This document shows positions 9,141-19,154 of a DNA stretch of 64,000 nt, piece after piece (the first letter of the stretch is position 1; each line of letters starts with the position of its first letter). Under the pieces are notes generated by a model, which had not been told where the DNA came from, did not search any database, and worked only from the letters and a program-made list of their open reading frames with translations. The position numbers and the translations under genes are program-made. This DNA is from Leptolyngbya sp. Cla-17 (lineage in GTDB: Bacteria > Cyanobacteriota > Cyanobacteriia > Leptolyngbyales > Leptolyngbyaceae), in assembly GCF_016807185.1 (NCBI RefSeq), contig NZ_JAEVYN010000001.1:2320161-2384160 (forward strand), in the 5' to 3' direction.

Positions 9141-10229
9141 TTATGTCCAATACAGTAGTTTGGCTTGAGGAAATCGCTTGTTGATCTCAGTCTCAAAAAA
9201 TCGGCGCAAGCTTTTCATTGTGTCAGTGTCATACACATACTTGAGTCCGCCAAATTTATTACGCTTTACACTCCGATTTGATTCATCCATATCTAACTGG
9301 CTATAGGGATACCAACCCGTCAGCACTTCTTTAGAGCCGGGTGTAAAACGGTGAGTAATTAACTCAAAGGTGAGGTCGCAGTCAAAATCTAAAGCAGCGC
9401 TAATTGAGTCGAATAACTGAGAGTAATGATCTTGCCAGTCTTCCATTGCCATGATGGGGGCAATCACTAACCCAACCGGATAGCCACCGCCACCGCGCGA
9501 TCGCGGTAAGGCCAATTTTCGCAACGCCTGTAGCCGTTGGGGCACAGTCGCAGTTCCTCCTTCAAAGCGCTTGGAAATAGGTGCAGCATTAACGCTAAAT
9601 CGGCAGCGAGTGCGCCCATTGTGAGGAATATCAAGTAGCTGATCCACGCCATCAAACTTAGAAACCCAGCGAAGATAGCCAGCCTCACGCGTACCAAAGT
9701 AGCGAATGCACTCCGCTAAGCTGCCTGTCAAATGCTCAATCCCAAGGGGGTCGGTGTAGCAACTCACCTCGAATGAAGTTGCCTGTCCAGACTGCTCATA
9801 AGCACCCAAACCAGCTAAAATCTGTGGCATATTGGCGTAAGCGCGAATCACGGGTGGTCCCTGCAAACTGCCTGCCAAATAGCAGTATTCACAATGAGCG
9901 GGACATCCTTCTGCTAAGTGAAACTGCCAGTCCGCAGAGGGTGGAATCGGACTCAACTTAAAGTTGCTGGGCGGAGCTGTGACGATCGCCAGAGTACGCT
10001 TAGAAATGTCGTAGGTCTCTCGTTCGCTGTCTCCCCGCAAACCTACCAGTCGATTGCGGAGTAGCTTCTCAATGGGTAAGCCTAACGCCTGCACTCTAGA
10101 AAGAATTTGTTGTCCCCAAGGCTCTTCTAAGGCGGCAGGAGTAAACAAAACCTGCTCTGGCATCCATAACCGCGGAGCAGGCTGAATGGGCTGAACGAGT
10201 GTGGAAAGCGCGATCGCAGTGGTAGACAA
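9141..10229 (-). CDS. Spore photoproduct lyase-like radical SAM protein
   Basis: 362 residues. The radical SAM cluster motif CPAHCEYC provides Cys109, Cys113 and Cys116 (CxxxCxxC), followed by YLAG. FEVSCYTDPLGIEH, RCRFSVN and the APIMAMEDW segment fit the SplB-like family, which uses a 4Fe-4S cluster and S-adenosylmethionine. True SplB repairs thymine dimers in spores. Cyanobacteria do not sporulate, so the substrate here is unknown, although a DNA-repair role is possible. It is encoded alone, head to head with no partner. The start is the ATG at 10229. Confidence 0.8.
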   Translation of the reverse strand: MSTTAIALSTLVQPIQPAPRLWMPEQVLFTPAALEEPWGQQILSRVQALGLPIEKLLRNRLVGLRGDSERETYDISKRTLAIVTAPPSNFKLSPIPPSADWQFHLAEGCPAHCEYCYLAGSLQGPPVIRAYANMPQILAGLGAYEQSGQATSFEVSCYTDPLGIEHLTGSLAECIRYFGTREAGYLRWVSKFDGVDQLLDIPHNGRTRCRFSVNAAPISKRFEGGTATVPQRLQALRKLALPRSRGGGGYPVGLVIAPIMAMEDWQDHYSQLFDSISAALDFDCDLTFELITHRFTPGSKEVLTGWYPYSQLDMDESNRSVKRNKFGGLKYVYDTDTMKSLRRFFETEINKRFPQAKLLYWT

Positions 10230-10364
10230 TAGACCTCTCCGGTAGCAGATACTATCTTCAGTATTGCTGACTCAAACGGTTCAAACCATCAACACTAGGC
10301 ATGGATCTCACGCTACCCAAGGGAGAGTTTTCCACATTAAAAAACAAAGCGTTTTTAGCAAAAA

Positions 10365-10853
10365 CTACTCCTGAATTTGACTGCCGTGCTCCATCAGAAT
10401 TTTTTTAGCTTTTGCCACTTCTTCTGGCTGCAAATCTTTAGCAAACACTAGAAAACTAGGCGTTAAAGCAGATATCTCATCACTCTCTTTAACAACGTTT
10501 ACGCCAGTCATGGCTTCCATCAAGCCAAAGGCAGCAGCACCAATCAAGCTTCCAATCAGCACCAGCCCCACTAAATTTCTAATGGGACTGTCGCTGGTCA
10601 CTGTTTCGGCAAAATTAGTCTTAGCGTAGCTCAAAATAAATCCAATCATGGCACCACAAAGTGCACCAGCGATCGCCCCTTTTCCGGCGTTTTTCCCTGC
10701 TTTTGTCTCGGTAACGGGCGGGGTCTGCAATGCTAAAGAAAATTGCTCTCCCGGGAAACCAGAGTGTTCTAATGCCTCAAGAGCCTTTTCTGCAATTTTC
10801 TGATCGCCAAAAGCACCAACAATATTGGGATTAGAGTCCATTGTATAAGTCAT
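10365..10853 (-). CDS. Hypothetical protein with general-stress-protein-like fold and glycine-rich membrane segments
   Basis: 162 residues. Residues 10-40 (IVGAFGDQKIAEKALEALEHSGFPGEQFSL) resemble the N-terminal half of YflT/GsiB-type general stress domains. A Gly/Ala-rich stretch then follows (AGKGAIAGALCGAMIGFIL, then LVGLVLIGSLIGAAAFGLME) that could form two membrane-inserted helices of glycine-zipper type. The C-terminal SFLVFAKDLQPEEVAKAKKIL completes the mixed fold. It is encoded alone on the minus strand. The relationship to stress proteins is by pattern only. Confidence 0.65.
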   Translation of the reverse strand: MTYTMDSNPNIVGAFGDQKIAEKALEALEHSGFPGEQFSLALQTPPVTETKAGKNAGKGAIAGALCGAMIGFILSYAKTNFAETVTSDSPIRNLVGLVLIGSLIGAAAFGLMEAMTGVNVVKESDEISALTPSFLVFAKDLQPEEVAKAKKILMEHGSQIQE

Positions 10854-11182
10854 GATTTAGTTTTTTTTATAAGTATGTAAGCTATCTAAAGCATGGATTA
10901 AATTGATGTTTCTTGCTTCTTTCTAGAGGAATATAAGGTGTAGAGGGATCGCCAAATGTAACTTTAGTTAGATGATTTCTTTTAATTAAAGTCTGGGCTT
11001 ACTCAATCGACAAAAGTTTTTTCGTATTTGAAACATACAAAAGTCAACTTTTGCATTTTTACTTTCTCCTTAAAAAGCCTGTAAGTGTTAGAAAGAGCCT
11101 AGCTCTAGATGTAGATTGGATATTTCAAGTAAACTATCAATATTATTTTGGTTCCTCTGACAATTCTTGGTAATAGAAATTT
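10854..11182. other. AT-rich divergent intergenic region
   Basis: 329 bases between divergent genes (10365-10853 minus; 11183 plus). It is AT-rich, with no open frame or hairpin I would defend. It must hold promoters for both directions, but I cannot assign boxes with confidence. Confidence 0.4.
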
Positions 11183-11638
11183 ATGATTCATCCAAACAAG
11201 ATACGCAAAGAGATTCTTCGAGTTGTTTTAGCAGCCTCATTAACTATTGTTGGAATTACTCACTTCACCCATACAGAGCAGTTTGTTAAAATTGTGCCTC
11301 CTCAGCTTCCTAATCCATTGGCGTTAGTCTACATAAGCGGTTTTTTTGAAATTCTTGGCGGCATTGGTTTGTTAGTTCCATTGGTCAGCGTGTTGGCTGC
11401 ATGGGGAATAATCGCGTTATTCATTGCAGTGTTTCCAGCCAACATTAATCAAGCAATAAACAGCATTGCGATTGATGGTGTTCCTGACTACCCTCTGCTG
11501 TATTGGTTTAGGCTGCCATTCCAAGCCATTTTAATTGCTTGGGCTTGGTGGTACACAAAAAAACCGGAGCTTCAACCAGGGGCTGATGAAGTGATTACCC
11601 AGGCGGCTCAAAGGTTAACTGATTCTAAGAATCTGTAG
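11183..11638 (+). CDS. DoxX-like membrane protein
   Basis: 151 residues with four hydrophobic segments (about 10-28, 48-68, 72-92 and 112-130). The motif LTIVGITHFTHTEQFVKIVPPQLP and the GFFEILGGIGLL segment fit the DoxX/DoxD-like family of small four-helix membrane proteins, some of which are linked to thiol or sulfur redox chemistry. The stand-alone context gives no hint of its partner. The start is the ATG at 11183; it lacks a strong ribosome site. Confidence 0.75.
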   Translation: MIHPNKIRKEILRVVLAASLTIVGITHFTHTEQFVKIVPPQLPNPLALVYISGFFEILGGIGLLVPLVSVLAAWGIIALFIAVFPANINQAINSIAIDGVPDYPLLYWFRLPFQAILIAWAWWYTKKPELQPGADEVITQAAQRLTDSKNL

Positions 11639-11781
11639 GCAATCGCTTGTTTAAGCAATACTGCGCTGTTTAAACAATTGAGTTGTCATCTAAAAAGACA
11701 TGTTCACCCACCAATTCTTAAATTAACTGATAAAATCAAGAGCTTGTCATTGAGTACATTATTCAGTTGTAGCGGACGGTT

Positions 11782-13185
11782 ATGAGCAGGGGAACGTTGT
11801 TTGATAAGGTCTGGGATGCACATACGGTTGGAACGCTTCCTTCGGGGCAAACTCAACTGTTTATTGGGCTACACCTAATTCACGAAGTGACCAGTCCTCA
11901 AGCGTTTGCCATGCTGCGGGAACGAGATTTAAAGGTATTATTTCCCGCTCGCACAATCGCCACGGTGGATCACATTATTCCTACAGATAATCGCGATCGC
12001 CCCTTGCAAGATCCTCTCGCTGAAGAAATGATGCAGTCGTTGGAAGAAAACTGCAAAGAGAATGGCATTACGTTTTATACCGTTGGATCTGGCAATCAGG
12101 GCATTGTCCATGTAATTGCGCCAGAACAAGGCTTAACTCAACCCGGCATGACGATCGCCTGTGGAGATAGTCATACGTCTACTCACGGTGCATTCGGTGC
12201 GATCGCCTTTGGCATTGGCACCAGTCAAGTCCGCGATGTGTTGGCATCACAAACCCTTGCTCTTGCCAAGTTAAAAGTGCGCCGTGTTGAAGTCAATGGT
12301 GCGCTGAGTCCCGGAGTGTATGCCAAAGATGTGATTTTGCATATTATCCGCCAGCTAGGAGTGAAAGGTGGCGTGGGCTATGCCTACGAGTTTGCCGGAA
12401 CCACGTTTGAGCAGATGAGCATGGAAGAACGGATGACCGTTTGTAACATGTCTATTGAAGGCGGTGCGCGGTGTGGCTATATTAACCCCGATCAAGTGAC
12501 TTTTGACTATTTGCAAGGGCGAGACGCTACCCCAAAAGCAACCGACTGGGACAGCGCGATCGCTTGGTGGAGCAGCATTGCCAGCGATCGCGATGCCGAT
12601 TATGACGACGTGGTTGTTTTCGATGCCGCCGAGATTTCGCCCACTGTCACGTGGGGTATTACGCCCGGTCAAGGCATTGGTGTGACGGAACAGGTGCCAA
12701 CTCCCGATCAGATGGCAGAATCAGAACGAGCGATCGCTGAAGAAGCCTACCGCTATATGGATTTGCAACCCGGTAAATCGATTCAGGGCACCAAAGTGGA
12801 TGTGTGCTTCATTGGTAGCTGCACCAATGGACGGATTTCTGACCTACGTGAAGCCGCTAGAGTTGCCAAAGGTCGCCACGTTGCCCTTGGTGTGAAAGCG
12901 TTTGTCGTTCCCGGTTCAGAGCGGGTGAAAGCGCAAGCCGAAGCCGAAGGACTCCACACTATTTTTGAATCTGCAGGCTTTGAATGGCGCGAAGCAGGTT
13001 GCTCTATGTGCCTTGCCATGAACCCCGACAAACTGCAAGGTCGCGAACTTAGCGCGTCTTCCTCTAATCGAAACTTCAAGGGTCGCCAAGGTTCTTCCTC
13101 TGGTCGCACTCTACTCATGAGTCCGGCAATGGTCGTCGCCGCAGCCGTTACAGGCAAAGTTATCGACGTGCGCGATTTGCTCTAA
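11782..13185 (+). CDS. leuC: 3-Isopropylmalate dehydratase large subunit
   Basis: Isomerises 2-isopropylmalate to 3-isopropylmalate in leucine synthesis, as a heterodimer with LeuD. The 467 residues match the usual length. The 4Fe-4S cluster cysteines are visible: Cys347 in [10 protein letters not shown], and Cys407 and Cys410 in [34 protein letters not shown] and [11 protein letters not shown] are also present. No leuD gene follows; instead an IS630 element begins 89 bases after the stop codon. LeuD must be encoded outside this window. Confidence 0.97.
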   Translation: MSRGTLFDKVWDAHTVGTLPSGQTQLFIGLHLIHEVTSPQAFAMLRERDLKVLFPARTIATVDHIIPTDNRDRPLQDPLAEEMMQSLEENCKENGITFYTVGSGNQGIVHVIAPEQGLTQPGMTIACGDSHTSTHGAFGAIAFGIGTSQVRDVLASQTLALAKLKVRRVEVNGALSPGVYAKDVILHIIRQLGVKGGVGYAYEFAGTTFEQMSMEERMTVCNMSIEGGARCGYINPDQVTFDYLQGRDATPKATDWDSAIAWWSSIASDRDADYDDVVVFDAAEISPTVTWGITPGQGIGVTEQVPTPDQMAESERAIAEEAYRYMDLQPGKSIQGTKVDVCFIGSCTNGRISDLREAARVAKGRHVALGVKAFVVPGSERVKAQAEAEGLHTIFESAGFEWREAGCSMCLAMNPDKLQGRELSASSSNRNFKGRQGSSSGRTLLMSPAMVVAAAVTGKVIDVRDLL

Positions 13186-13279
13186 GTTTAGTACATCACA
13201 TTCCTAGATTTAATAATTTAAGTGTGCATTGCTCGGATTTTTGATGTTTTTAAGAACTGGAAACGTATGTCATACCAAT

Positions 13280-13849
13280 TTAAATGGTTTCAATGACAGA
13301 TAGTGCATTGAGGATAAAGGGGTAGCCCGTGAGAGAAGCAATCACTTGAGGGGTTAACTGGGATAAGAGTTGATCTACTCTGGATTGCAGTTGGTCAAGC
13401 GTTTTGAACGAAACCCACTTGAGATCCGCCTTGAGATATTCCCATAGCCTCTCAATTGGATTTAACTCCGGACAGTAAGGCGGTTGGAACACCAGGATAA
13501 TGTTCTGTGGCACAATCAACGCTTTGCCTTTGTGGAACCGTCCGTTATCCACTTGCAGGATATTGAGACTATCGGGGTAAGCCTTGGAGAACTCATCCAA
13601 GAAGCATTGGTAGCACTCGGTATCGACATGGGAGAACTGCCAGAAAAAGGATTCTCCGGTGGCAGGTTCCACAGCGCCATAGAGCCAGAATGCTTTGAAC
13701 ACCCGTTGCCATGAGCCAATGGGTTTCACTCCAAAGGCTGTAATCAAACGCCCGATAATGGTATGCAGCCCAAAGCGGCTCTCATCCCCAGCAAAATAGC
13801 GAATAGGTCGTTTATCCTGGCGCACTTGCCGAGCGTATTGGCTCAACAA
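13280..13849 (-). CDS. IS630-B transposase, catalytic half
   Basis: 189 residues from a TTG start. The complete DDE triad region is here: DESRFG (residue 23 area), LQVDNGRFHKG, and NPIERLWEYLK with its Glu. Its start overlaps the end of the DNA-binding half by 7 bases (TTGTTGA), in the -1 frame. The stop TAA lies in the terminal repeat. The half could be made by coupled re-initiation or joined to the first half by frameshifting. Confidence 0.85.
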   Translation of the reverse strand: MLSQYARQVRQDKRPIRYFAGDESRFGLHTIIGRLITAFGVKPIGSWQRVFKAFWLYGAVEPATGESFFWQFSHVDTECYQCFLDEFSKAYPDSLNILQVDNGRFHKGKALIVPQNIILVFQPPYCPELNPIERLWEYLKADLKWVSFKTLDQLQSRVDQLLSQLTPQVIASLTGYPFILNALSVIETI

Positions 13850-14358
13850 ATCGAGGTCGTCTGCAAGGTTTGCTTAAATGCCTCTCGTTGTGCTCGGTTC
13901 TGCTTGAGGTGTTGGGGACGAGCCACTTTTAGCTTGGCTTTGAGCCGATAACGGGTCATCTGGTAGACCGCATGATACTGGGCTTCTATTCCTAAACTCT
14001 CCAAGAGCCACTGCTGCACCTCCCCATAGCTGTCAAACCCATTGTCCGGTTCCTGCAATCGCTTTGCTAAGGCAACTTCTGCCCACATTGGAATCATCCG
14101 GTTGCCTCCTCCTGGCGTTGGCTTGACCACCAGCAATGCCTCTAATCCTTGTGCTCGATACAGCGCTAACCACTTTTGCACCGTGCCTCGATGCCTGCCA
14201 ATTGCAACCGCGATCTGGCTGATGCTCGGTGCTTGCGCTCGTTTGAGCCAGTACAACACTTGCAATCGTTCTTTAACTATCGGCTGTTCAACCGTTCGCA
14301 AGCGGGTGCCTAACTCCTCGAGACTTTCTTTAATTACGATTGCGCTGACACCAGCCAT
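13843..14358 (-). CDS. IS630-B transposase, DNA-binding half
   Basis: 171 residues. Helix-turn-helix segments lie at about residues 40-65 (SISQIAVAIGRHRGTVQKWL) and 95-150, where the linker holds Arg/Lys-rich YRLKAKLKVARPQ. It ends in QTTSIC just as the catalytic half begins. It is upstream of that half on the same transcript and probably recognises the terminal repeats. Confidence 0.85.
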   Translation of the reverse strand: MAGVSAIVIKESLEELGTRLRTVEQPIVKERLQVLYWLKRAQAPSISQIAVAIGRHRGTVQKWLALYRAQGLEALLVVKPTPGGGNRMIPMWAEVALAKRLQEPDNGFDSYGEVQQWLLESLGIEAQYHAVYQMTRYRLKAKLKVARPQHLKQNRAQREAFKQTLQTTSIC

Positions 14359-14484
14359 GATTAGACTCTCACCTCTACATTCCTCAGTTTATCTGATCTG
14401 TAACTACTCCAATTTAATTTGGTATCATTCAGATCGTTTATTGTCATATTTTCATCAGTACCTTGATGCAAATATCTATACGGT

Positions 14485-14832
14485 TCAAGATCGCTCTTTT
14501 AAGTAGTGGTGAATCCCTTGCAACTCTACCAAGATCGCTTCTAACACTTCTTGGGTCTGGTTTTTGGGCATTTCTCGCACCTCGATAGTGACTTGCTTAA
14601 TCCTAAGAACGTCTTTTGCAAATCGAGCGACTTCATTGGGGTGAAATAGCAGCAGATCGTCTTGGTTCTTGCGGAACTCTGGATTTAAGCGTTTTGCATC
14701 ATACAGTGGATTAGGATCACTTGCGTCGGTATTGGCATAGCGATAAACAGACGCTCTAGAGCGGTTTAATGCTCTTTGAACTGCTTCAATATCCATTAAT
14801 CCACCTTGCTTCGTTTCCGCTTCAAAATCCAT
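14485..14832 (-). CDS. Conserved cyanobacterial helix-turn-helix-like protein
   Basis: 115 residues from ATG 14832; an ATG at 14796 with a GGTGG site before it is an alternative start. Residues 13-40 (MDIEAVQRALNRSRASVYRYANTD) read like a helix-turn-helix with a recognition helix, followed by NPLYDAKRLNPEFR and LLFHPNEVARFAKDVL. The C-terminal 40 residues (VLEAILVELQGIHHYLKER) look like a coiled coil. I infer a DNA-binding role; nothing shows the target. It follows directly after IS630-B copy 1. Confidence 0.6.
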   Translation of the reverse strand: MDFEAETKQGGLMDIEAVQRALNRSRASVYRYANTDASDPNPLYDAKRLNPEFRKNQDDLLLFHPNEVARFAKDVLRIKQVTIEVREMPKNQTQEVLEAILVELQGIHHYLKERS

Positions 14833-14889
14833 AGATTTAGCAAATATCGAGATTGGACTCAAAAATCTTAACACAAGACTCTGGAAATG

Positions 14890-15036
14890 CTACGGAAAAA
14901 TTTGAGCCTGAATGATGTCTACTGCTAGCACTACACCCAAGCTGCCCAGCAAAAGAAGCAAGATGCTGAGCAAGGGGTTTAGTTGTACCAAATATGCTGA
15001 AAACCAGCACAGTCCAGCGGTTAGCAAAAACAGCAT
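14890..15036 (-). CDS. Small hydrophobic membrane protein, 48 residues
   Basis: ATG at 15036, stop at 14890-14892. The product starts MLFLLTAGLCWFSAYL and has a second hydrophobic stretch LLSILLLLLGSLGVVLAV, so two short membrane helices are likely. An in-frame GTG at 15068 would add 11 residues. The hydrophobic pattern is much more protein-like than the overlapping frame at 14837-15064. Function unknown. Confidence 0.5.
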   Translation of the reverse strand: MLFLLTAGLCWFSAYLVQLNPLLSILLLLLGSLGVVLAVDIIQAQIFP

Positions 15037-15140
15037 GATTCCTGAGAAAGCGGCTCTGAAGCATCCCACGAAATGACTTAACCTAACTAGGTAAATGATT
15101 GATGTTCAATAACAGAGGCTAACAGATGCGATCGCCCACA

Positions 15141-16001
15141 CTATCGAGTTTCAAGTGGATTGAGCCAGCGTAAAACAACACGCTCCAACTGATGCAATTC
15201 TCGATATACTTCCTGCCGCATCCATTGGGCGATCGCATCCCACGGCGCAAAGCTATCGCCTGTTTTCCAGTTTACGTCGGGACCCAACGGTGTTAAATGG
15301 TTTCCCGTCAGCTTTTGAACAGACACCATTGCTGGAAATCGTAATTGCAAGACCTCTGTCAAACTCCTGGTTTGGTCGATCGTGTCATTGCTAAACTTCA
15401 CAAGTAAATTGCGCGGCACTTGATAGCGCTGGGAAATAATTTGATTGGTCTCTAGGGGAGAAGGAGTGAATTCAACAGAAAGATTTGACGAAAAATCTGG
15501 AAAGGCAGAGGTGAACTGAGCAAAAACAGATGTCACCTGTTCAACCAGAGGCACTGCATCTCGTGCGGCGTAATTGTTAAAGGAAATCAGAATATTTCCT
15601 GCCCGCTCCACTTTGTAGAGGCTGCCAATTAGTAGGTGCAGCTTGCAACCCATGCTATGACCCATGCCATAAATTGGCAGATAGCGGCTGCGAAAACGAG
15701 TTTCACTAAGCGCCTCCACGGCTCGGTCAAAGTTGCGATATACCGCTTGGGCGATCGCTGCATGGTCAAACGTATTGATAAACGGGGTAGCAATCACAGC
15801 ATAGCCCTCCGCTGCCAAACGTTCTAGCAATCGTCGATAGGTAACTTGTGGAGCCGTTGCTACAAACGCACCGCCTAGAAAATGAATGATTGCAATGGGG
15901 CGCTCGGGAATCAAAACCCAATTGCCATAAAGTTCTTGCCAGTCCATTAATTCAGAAAATAGGGAGTAAAAAATAGGGATAAAAGTATTCCCATTACTCA
16001 T
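15141..16001 (-). CDS. DUF1350 family, alpha/beta-hydrolase-like protein
   Basis: 286 residues. IIHFLGGAFVATAPQVTYRRLLE near the N-terminus and GMGHSMGCKLHLLIGS (nucleophile-elbow-like G-H-S-M-G, residue 130 area) match DUF1350, which is conserved in cyanobacteria and plastids. ISFNNYAARDAVPL also fits. The Ser in GHSMG suggests hydrolase ancestry; the activity is not known to me. I prefer ATG 16001 to the TTG at 16013. It is downstream of crtB on the same strand, with 165 bases between. Confidence 0.85.
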   Translation of the reverse strand: MSNGNTFIPIFYSLFSELMDWQELYGNWVLIPERPIAIIHFLGGAFVATAPQVTYRRLLERLAAEGYAVIATPFINTFDHAAIAQAVYRNFDRAVEALSETRFRSRYLPIYGMGHSMGCKLHLLIGSLYKVERAGNILISFNNYAARDAVPLVEQVTSVFAQFTSAFPDFSSNLSVEFTPSPLETNQIISQRYQVPRNLLVKFSNDTIDQTRSLTEVLQLRFPAMVSVQKLTGNHLTPLGPDVNWKTGDSFAPWDAIAQWMRQEVYRELHQLERVVLRWLNPLETR

Positions 16002-16166
16002 TCTGACGTACAAATCAGTCTTGCTAGATGATCTCTACTTGCAGGAGTAATGCTTTGTGCCCACCTTCCTATGCTCACAAACACCAAAGAATTGCTTCTA
16101 TAGATTTTCACTCTCCAATTCAATAGCGTCTTTAGACCTATTAACGAGATTGAAATAAAGCGGCAA

Positions 16167-17099
16167 TTACAAAACAGCGGCTCTTAACCGGGCGATCGGT
16201 AAATACAGCATCTTTTGGTAAGACGGAACATAGGCGCGCTTGCGGAACACATCATAGCCATTCCGCTCGATCACATTCAAAATACCGCTGTAAAGCATTA
16301 GCGCTGCCCACACCGGAAAACGAGCATCGACGCTGAGCGAGTTGATGCCTGATTCTGCCGATGTGTAGACTTTACGTGCCCGCTGAATTTGAAAACGCAT
16401 CAGTTCACGCCATCGTTCATCCACAACCTGATTCATCAAATCGGCTTCAGTGTAATTGAATAGCGCAAGGTCTTCTAATGGAATATAGATCCGTCCCCGC
16501 CGGGCATCTTCACCCACATCACGCAAAATGTTCACCAGTTGGTTGGCAATACCTAGGGCGATCGCCTGTTCAGTAGGGTCAACCGTGCCTTTTTGATATA
16601 GATCCCAGGGTGTAGTGCAAAGTGAGCTGTCAAACCCCATGACTGGAGTCGTCATCAATCCAACCGTTCCCGCAACTCGATAACAATAAAGATTCAGTTC
16701 TTCAAATGTTTCATAGCGGGAGCGATAGAGATCCATGCGCTGCCCTGCGATCATGTCTCGAAAGGGCTGGATATCGAGCGGAAATCGGCTCAGAGTATCT
16801 ATTAGCGCTACATCTAGATCATCAATGGGATGCCCCGCAAAGATAGATTCTAGCTCTTGCTCCCAAGCGTCTAAAGTTTCATCGGTGGTAAAACTGGCGC
16901 GAGGACCATCCACCAACTCATCCGTACGACGGCACCACACATAAATCGTCCAAATCGCTCGACGCTTTTCTTCCGGCATCAGCATTGTGCCAAGATAAAA
17001 CGTTTTGGAATACTTCGCCGTAATTTGGCGACACATTTCATAGGAATCCTCAACGGATGCCAGCGATTTAACGCGAGAATAATCAGGCAGTTTCAGCAT
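16167..17099 (-). CDS. crtB: 15-cis-Phytoene synthase
   Basis: Joins two geranylgeranyl diphosphates to make phytoene, the first carotenoid step. The two Asp-rich motifs are visible: RRTDELVDGP (residues 58-66) and NILRDVGEDARRGRIYIP. YSKTFYLGTMLMP and AGTVGLM are also typical. The frame is open to an ATG at 17183, but ATG 17099 (MLKLPDYSRVKSLASVED) aligns with cyanobacterial CrtB N-termini, giving 310 residues. It follows crtP in the same direction, forming the common cyanobacterial crtP-crtB pair. Confidence 0.95.
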   Translation of the reverse strand: MLKLPDYSRVKSLASVEDSYEMCRQITAKYSKTFYLGTMLMPEEKRRAIWTIYVWCRRTDELVDGPRASFTTDETLDAWEQELESIFAGHPIDDLDVALIDTLSRFPLDIQPFRDMIAGQRMDLYRSRYETFEELNLYCYRVAGTVGLMTTPVMGFDSSLCTTPWDLYQKGTVDPTEQAIALGIANQLVNILRDVGEDARRGRIYIPLEDLALFNYTEADLMNQVVDERWRELMRFQIQRARKVYTSAESGINSLSVDARFPVWAALMLYSGILNVIERNGYDVFRKRAYVPSYQKMLYLPIARLRAAVL

Positions 17100-17280
17100 G
17101 TCCCCAGGAACGCTTGACGAACATTGCAGGTTAAGGCGGTTCAAGGATACAGTTACCCCTACTGGAAAATGAACATTTATCATCCTTATCAGCCAGTTAT
17201 ATACTCTTAACGAAAGTTTTCATCAAGAGTTTTGAGAAGGCTATAAAGATTAACCGAGTCTACCAAGCATTTCTTGAAAT

Positions 17281-19154
<1,874 letters not shown>

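Larger units (their letters stand above)
13275..14422 (-). mobile_element. IS630-family insertion sequence, type B, copy 1
   Basis: 1148 bp. Terminal inverted repeats: CCAATTTAAATGG reading in from 13275 and CCAAATTAAATTGG reading in from 14422. TA duplications lie at 13273-13274 and 14423-14424. It carries two overlapping transposase frames on the minus strand. By reading along both, it appears base-for-base the same as the copy at 47168-48315, offset 33893 throughout, so transposition or duplication is recent. Confidence 0.92.

Noticed and set aside
13484..13714. Open frame of 76 codons on the plus strand inside IS630-B, also present at 47377-47607
   Set aside because: It is antisense to the transposase catalytic half and is present twice only because the element is duplicated. 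It has no ribosome site or recognisable domain.
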